Shown here: piece after piece, positions 59,972 to 64,000 of the stretch
Position numbering within the stretch: position 1 is the stretch's first letter
How the letters are laid out: the number at the start of each line of letters is the position of its first letter
NCBI GenBank assembly: GCA_951812795.1
Contig: OX638325.1
Coordinates: forward strand, 248,001 to 312,000
Length of the DNA stretch: 64,000 nucleotides
Direction of reading: 5' to 3'
Origin: an uncultured Dehalococcoidia bacterium
Lineage (GTDB): Bacteria > Chloroflexota > Dehalococcoidia > Lucifugimonadales > Lucifugimonadaceae
Program-made: the position numbers and the translations under genes
Notes under the pieces: model-generated
Databases searched by the model: none
Told to the model about the DNA's origin: nothing
What the model saw: only the letters and a program-made list of their open reading frames with translations

Positions 59972-60000
59972 CAACCCCCTTTCAACAGGAAAGGGGGTTG
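59972..60000 (+). terminator. Strong hairpin terminator between convergent uppP and dehydrogenase genes
   Basis: CAACCCCCTTT at 59972-59982 pairs perfectly with AAAGGGGGTTG at 59990-60000, leaving a 7-base loop. The stem is symmetrical, and the two genes converge on it, so it probably serves both strands. Confidence 0.7.
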
Positions 60001-60038
60001 CTCGCAGTTGATCGGCTCAGTTGCAGATAGTGTCGTTA

Positions 60039-61112
60039 CTACCCCTCCGGCAACACCGCCATCGGCAACACTTCGCGGGACGCCTCCAACTTGGGTTCGA
60101 GTGATTGCATGCGATCCCGGCGTTTGAGGGAGCTGGCGACTTCGGGGTTCTGTCCAGCGGATGGCCAGTTGCCTCGGAGGACGGCGGCTACTTGTTGCGA
60201 GGCGCGTTGTCGGGCGAGCCATGCGGACCGTGTCGATTGACCAGCCGAGTGCGGGGCAACAATGACGTTGTCCATCTTCAAGAGCGGATTGTCGGGGTCG
60301 ACGGGTTCTTGCTCAAACACGTCGAGACCGGCGCCACGCATCTTGCCTTCCCGGAGCGCTTGGATCAAGTCAACTTCGCGGACGACACCGCCGCGGCACA
60401 CATTGACGAAGTAAGCGGTTGGCTTCATGCAGTCGAAGTGTTCCTTGCGCATCAGGTGATGCGTCTCTTTGTTGAGCGGGATCTGGACGGAGATGTAGTC
60501 CGAGCGTTCGAAGAGTTCGTGGAGCGAGAATACCTGTTCGACGGCGTATTCCTGCGCAATCCAGGGCGGGCAGTAGGGATCGTAGGCGATTACCTTCATG
60601 CGCCAGCCGTTGAACATCTTGCGCGCCACTTGGCGACCGATGTTGCCGAGGCCGACTAGCCCAAGAACCTGCTGGTCGATCGGTTCGATCGGATGGACTT
60701 CGTCTCGACCCCACTTACCGGCTTTGGTTCGTTCGTTGTATTGAATGAGTTGCCGGTTGAGGCACAGGATCATGGTGACGGCTTGGTTCGAGACCTCTTC
60801 CATGCACATGCCGGCACCGTTGGTGATGATGATGCCCATCTCGTTGCAGACATCGGTGTCGATCTGGTTGAAGCCGTGTGAGTAGACGGCGAGCACCTGC
60901 GCTTTTTCGGCGGCGCGTAGGACCTGCTCGCCTTGGTAGGGCGTCGAGCGCATCATCAGCGCGTCGGCATCTCGGACGAGTTCCATCGCCTCGCCTTCGG
61001 ACTGCGGGTTCGCCTTCACGAACTCCACATCCAAGTCAGCCATCTCGGCGCGTTCGTAGTCGAGCGGATCGTTCTCATCGACGCCCATGATTAGGACTTT
61101 GTGTTCTGCCAT
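60039..61112 (-). CDS. D-isomer specific 2-hydroxyacid dehydrogenase
   Basis: A 357-residue NAD-dependent dehydrogenase of the phosphoglycerate/glycerate/formate dehydrogenase family. The NAD motif is LGLVGLGNIGRQVARK. The catalytic set is Arg in VCRGGVVREVDL, Glu in DVFEQEPVDPDNPLL and His in VIVAPHSAG. A 20-30 residue C-terminal tail beyond the catalytic domain is a little longer than in its two downstream-facing neighbours. It is the last of three adjacent paralogues on the minus strand. Reduces or oxidises a 2-oxo/2-hydroxy acid; substrate unknown. Confidence 0.9.
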   Translation of the reverse strand: MAEHKVLIMGVDENDPLDYERAEMADLDVEFVKANPQSEGEAMELVRDADALMMRSTPYQGEQVLRAAEKAQVLAVYSHGFNQIDTDVCNEMGIIITNGAGMCMEEVSNQAVTMILCLNRQLIQYNERTKAGKWGRDEVHPIEPIDQQVLGLVGLGNIGRQVARKMFNGWRMKVIAYDPYCPPWIAQEYAVEQVFSLHELFERSDYISVQIPLNKETHHLMRKEHFDCMKPTAYFVNVCRGGVVREVDLIQALREGKMRGAGLDVFEQEPVDPDNPLLKMDNVIVAPHSAGQSTRSAWLARQRASQQVAAVLRGNWPSAGQNPEVASSLKRRDRMQSLEPKLEASREVLPMAVLPEG

Positions 61113-61163
61113 TTTGTGGTAATTTCCTTTCGGGGGTTGCGATTGGCTTCGCTTCGAAAATAT

Positions 61164-62225
61164 CTATCGGTTTGCCATCATCACTTCCCACGAAATCGGG
61201 TCGCGACGCGGTGGTGCGTGATGTTTGACGTCGGGATTGATGAGGGACATCGGCCAGTAGCCGTCGGCGATGCGGACGGCTTCTTCGCCGAGCTGGGTGT
61301 TGGCGCGTTCCCACGCAACCTCGCTGTAGGAAGCGTAGTGGTTGGTTACAGCGACGTTGTCCATTTTGAGTAGCGGGTTGTTTGGGTCGACGGGTTCCTG
61401 CTCGAAAACGTCGAGGCCAGCGCCAGCGATCTGGCCGTTCTGGAGTGCTCGAATGAGCGCGGGTTCATCAACGACCGGGCCGCGCGAGCAGTTGATGAAG
61501 TACGCGGTTGGCTTCATCGCTGCGAAACACTCGTCGCTGAACATGTGGTATGTGCATTCGGAGAGGAAGACGTGCGGCGATACGTAGTCGGAACGTTCGG
61601 CTACCTCATTGAGCGTCGGCACGATCTCAACACCGTACTCCTTAGCGTCCCACGAGGAACGGTAGGGGTCAAATGCGATCACGTTAAGACCGAATGCTTG
61701 CGCTTTGCGCGCAACGGCGCGACCGATGTTTCCGAGCCCGACGATTCCGAAAGTTTCGCCGGATATGTGACCCATCGGAGGCAGGTACTGCCGCGTCCAT
61801 TCGCCAGCCTTGACGAGCTTGTCGTGGAGGACGAACTTGCGGGAGCAGACCAGGAAGTGCATCATCGTCTGGTTGCTGACCTCTTCGGTGCCGAACGACG
61901 CGGTGTTCGATAGGACGACGCCGTTCACCGACGCGGTCTCAAGGTCCATCCCGTCGTAGCCGTGACCGAACGATACGAGGCCTTTGCAACGACCGTTGTT
62001 GCCCATGTGGGCGAAGAGTGCTGGGTCCCAGCCGTGACCTTGGTTGATGACGGTATCAGCATCTTTTAACGCCTCGATCAACTCACCTTCACTACTTCCA
62101 GAATAGTGCTCGAATTCTGCACCGTATGCGTGGGCGGCTCTCGACTGTTGCTCGGTCGAACTGGCATCGTGGGTGTCACCGCCTTGGGGACCCAGATACA
62201 GAATCTTCAAGGTTTCTTCAGCCAT
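61164..62225 (-). CDS. D-isomer specific 2-hydroxyacid dehydrogenase (second of three)
   Basis: A 353-residue paralogue of the flanking genes. The NAD motif is FGIVGLGNIGRAVARK. The catalytic Arg lies in NCSRGPVVDEPAL, Glu in DVFEQEPVDPNNPLL and His in VAVTNHYASYSEVAW. The His surroundings (NHYAS) differ from the common PHxAG, which may shift specificity. It lies 51 bp downstream of one paralogue and 41 bp from the other, so the three are probably one transcript. Confidence 0.9.
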   Translation of the reverse strand: MAEETLKILYLGPQGGDTHDASSTEQQSRAAHAYGAEFEHYSGSSEGELIEALKDADTVINQGHGWDPALFAHMGNNGRCKGLVSFGHGYDGMDLETASVNGVVLSNTASFGTEEVSNQTMMHFLVCSRKFVLHDKLVKAGEWTRQYLPPMGHISGETFGIVGLGNIGRAVARKAQAFGLNVIAFDPYRSSWDAKEYGVEIVPTLNEVAERSDYVSPHVFLSECTYHMFSDECFAAMKPTAYFINCSRGPVVDEPALIRALQNGQIAGAGLDVFEQEPVDPNNPLLKMDNVAVTNHYASYSEVAWERANTQLGEEAVRIADGYWPMSLINPDVKHHAPPRRDPISWEVMMANR

Positions 62226-62266
62226 TCAATTTCTCCTCAGTTTTGTCGTGATTGGAAGTGTAACGC

Positions 62267-63229
62267 TCATTCTTCAGTGACGACGCTCTCGGGAGCCTCG
62301 CCGCGCCAAACTCGTTGCATGTTTGAAAACGCGAAGTCGACCCGGCGCGGGTACGATTCCCAGCTCTTACCTGCGACGTGTGGAGCAACTACGACGTTGT
62401 CCATCGAGAGCAGCGGGTTATCGGCCTCCACAGGTTCAATCTCGAAGACATCGAGCCCAGCGCCCCAGATCTCGTTATTGCGTAGAGCTTCAATTATTGC
62501 GGCCTCATCGACCACTGGACCGCGGCAGGTGTTTACGAGCAATGCGCTCTTTTTCATCAAACCCAGCTCTCGTGCGCCGATCAGTTTGCGAGACGAGGCA
62601 TTGAGGCTGGTGTGGAGCGAGACGACATCCGATTCGCTTAGCAGTTCATCGAGTTCGACGCGTTTGGCGCCGAAACTCTCGGCTTTTTCGGATCGCACAA
62701 CGTCGGTATACAAAGTCGTCGTCTCAAAACCGCGCAACATGCCAGCCAGCGTCGAACCGATACGCCCCGCACCAACGATGCCGACGGTCTTGCCGAAGAG
62801 TTCGTAGGAGTCGTAACCATCGATCTCGGGACGCATCCACGCGTCGTCGCGAGTGTCGTTGTGGGCGATTGGGAGGTGCCGGTGGCAAGCCAGAATGAGC
62901 GTCATGGCAAATTCTGCGACTGGCAAAGCGTTGGCGCCGCCATTGTTGGCTACGGGAATTCCTAACTCGCCGGCGACACGGAGATTGACGCCGTCGTAAC
63001 CGGCAGAACATAGCTGCACTAGTTTGAGCTTCTTGCCGGCGCGCAGAATCTCTTCGTCAACGCCGTGACCGAATGCGAGCACAAAGTCGGCTGCCGACGC
63101 GAGGCGGTCAACGTCATCCGCCTCGGTTTCAGAGGTGCAGACGCTTAGTTCATAGCCCTCAGGCTTCATCTCCTCGGCCATTTTTAACAGTGGTAGGGCA
63201 GGGCCTGACAACACCAACACATTGGGCAT
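62267..63229 (-). CDS. D-isomer specific 2-hydroxyacid dehydrogenase (first of three)
   Basis: A 320-residue enzyme of usual length. The NAD motif is VGIVGAGRIGSTLAGML. The catalytic Arg lies in NTCRGPVVDEAAI, Glu in DVFEIEPVEADNPLL and His in VVVAPHVAG. It is more divergent from the other two than they are from each other (Gly-Ala-Gly in the NAD motif and a different N-terminal half). First gene in the likely operon. Confidence 0.9.
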   Translation of the reverse strand: MPNVLVLSGPALPLLKMAEEMKPEGYELSVCTSETEADDVDRLASAADFVLAFGHGVDEEILRAGKKLKLVQLCSAGYDGVNLRVAGELGIPVANNGGANALPVAEFAMTLILACHRHLPIAHNDTRDDAWMRPEIDGYDSYELFGKTVGIVGAGRIGSTLAGMLRGFETTTLYTDVVRSEKAESFGAKRVELDELLSESDVVSLHTSLNASSRKLIGARELGLMKKSALLVNTCRGPVVDEAAIIEALRNNEIWGAGLDVFEIEPVEADNPLLSMDNVVVAPHVAGKSWESYPRRVDFAFSNMQRVWRGEAPESVVTEE

Positions 63230-63341
63230 ATCGATCTTCCTCGAATCAGGACGTCAACCAGGATCGGTTATCCGACGTTTCGAAAGGGATTCTACATTCG
63301 CTTCGAGCTTAGGTTGTGGATCGGAATGATCGGGAATTCCA

Positions 63342-64000
63342 TCATTCAACTTGTGGTTGGCAGCGATAGCAGAAGGTGAAAGCTGCGGTGCGGTTCAGCA
63401 AGGTCGCGAATTCGAGGGTCGTGTCGTCGCTTCCGAGTTCGATTGCCAGCTGACGAACATCGTTGTATGTCTTGGCCGACAGCCCATGATTGTTGCCCGC
63501 GACTACCAGCGTTCCAGTTGAGATATCGGACGAATCAGGGATGTCGTCCGTTCTTTCCGTAGCAAAGTTGCGGTCAGGGTTCAGCCAGATTTCGTCACCA
63601 AATCCGCAAGCGGAATCACCAATCACTATCAGTTGATCGAATTCATAGGGCTGTTCGGCGACAGAACGACATACGGTGTAGTTGTTGTTTGTGTACTCGA
63701 TTAACGATTTTTCATCAATCGACAGGCGAGCCGAGCCGACGAGGTTGACGCTCACGATCGCGATAGTGAGGACCGCGATTCCGATCGTCACGACGCGTGC
63801 GTCAACCAATCGCTGGCTCTTCACGAAAGGGATCGCCTGATTCAGGGCTAAACCAGATAAGAGCGCAAGTATCGGCACCAGCGGTGTAAGTCGCGCTTCA
63901 TAGTATGTGAGCGATGTCGCAGACATTAGCATCAGGAAGACTGGAACGCTTATCGCAAGAATGAATGGCATTAGCTGCTTCGGGTTGTTTAAGGCGCTCA
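63342..64000 (-). CDS. Polytopic membrane protein, C-terminal part (glycosyltransferase-39-like), truncated by window edge
   Basis: The frame is open through the right edge (codons for SALNNPKQL precede the internal Met at 63971), so only the last ~218 residues are visible. The visible part has three to four hydrophobic segments, the motif YYEARLTPLVPILALLSGLAL, which resembles the periplasmic R-x-L/P region of ArnT/GT-39-type mannosyltransferases, and a C-terminal soluble domain (EFDQLIVIGDSACGFGDEIW). It ends in a CYRC motif. GT-39-like identity is tentative. Confidence 0.6.
   Translation of the reverse strand, partial: SALNNPKQLMPFILAISVPVFLMLMSATSLTYYEARLTPLVPILALLSGLALNQAIPFVKSQRLVDARVVTIGIAVLTIAIVSVNLVGSARLSIDEKSLIEYTNNNYTVCRSVAEQPYEFDQLIVIGDSACGFGDEIWLNPDRNFATERTDDIPDSSDISTGTLVVAGNNHGLSAKTYNDVRQLAIELGSDDTTLEFATLLNRTAAFTFCYRCQPQVE

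Noticed and set aside
1-64000. Integrase, transposase or phage genes
   Set aside because: Looked for because of the tRNA-bounded segment; no tyrosine or serine recombinase motif or DDE transposase was recognised in any sizeable frame.

Overview
The window is a gene-dense bacterial chromosome segment of moderate GC content. The left end opens inside a sulfatase gene and the right end closes inside a membrane protein gene. The gene content points to a marine Chloroflexota bacterium of the SAR202 kind (inference, no phylogenetic marker was tested). The reasons are repeated paralogues of catabolic families known to be expanded in that clade: two enolase-superfamily enzymes, two phosphotriesterase-like hydrolases, two SMP-30 lactonases, two sulfatase-like proteins, three adjacent D-2-hydroxyacid dehydrogenases, an acyl-CoA-dehydrogenase-like flavoprotein and a broken luciferase-like flavin oxidoreductase. 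These sit among ordinary housekeeping genes.

Layout. 1-6.0 kb: a sulfatase end, then a minus-strand run of flavoprotein, small unknown protein, coaBC, unknown protein, nnr and acpS. 6.1-12.5 kb, plus strand: folD, the pyruvate dehydrogenase operon pdhA-pdhB-pdhC (no E3 gene here) and a tandem-domain ThyX-like protein. 12.5-19.5 kb, minus strand: two related alpha/beta hydrolases (one without the catalytic serine), a 14-TM MFS exporter, an LppX-like lipoprotein, an anti-sigma/ECF-sigma pair and a SirB1-type transglutaminase-fold protein. 19.6-22.5 kb: a promoter, a TPP riboswitch and a three-gene ABC importer for a thiamine pyrimidine precursor. 22.7-24.4 kb: an overlapping pair encoding a HipA-like kinase and a HIRAN-domain protein. 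24.4-33.2 kb: sugar and organic-acid catabolism (SMP-30 pair, HAD dehalogenase, thiD, ornithine cyclodeaminase-like, LDH2-type dehydrogenase, sulfatase-like hydrolase, Gfo/Idh/MocA oxidoreductase, sugar isomerase). 33.3-33.8 kb: a DUF2442/DUF4160 pair. 33.8-41.6 kb, minus strand: MFS, M24 peptidase, MobA-like, XdhC, LppM-like lipoprotein, ChrA and a mandelate-racemase-type enzyme.

41.7-47.2 kb looks like an integrated or once-mobile segment. An intact tRNA-Met(CAT) stands at the left. A degenerate copy of its 3' half stands at the right. Between them lie a strong promoter beside a perfect inverted repeat, a collagen-like (Gly-X-Y) lipoprotein, a family-5 substrate-binding protein and two permeases of a peptide-type ABC importer without ATPase genes. 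Just beyond is a flavin oxidoreductase pseudogene with two in-frame stops.

48.7-64 kb: a phosphotriesterase-like enzyme, the ATP-grasp / alpha-E / transglutaminase operon, DegV, tRNA-Arg(TCT), a second phosphotriesterase-like enzyme, a sugar-nucleotide-type epimerase, a two-TM unknown protein, a beta-propeller-like protein, a second enolase-superfamily dehydratase, uppP, a strong hairpin terminator, three 2-hydroxyacid dehydrogenases and the truncated membrane protein.

The most promising leads are the HipA-HIRAN pair, the tRNA-flanked segment with its collagen-like lipoprotein, and the ThyX-like protein whose two domains each keep a different half of the signature motif. No CRISPR array, rRNA, integrase or transposase gene was seen.
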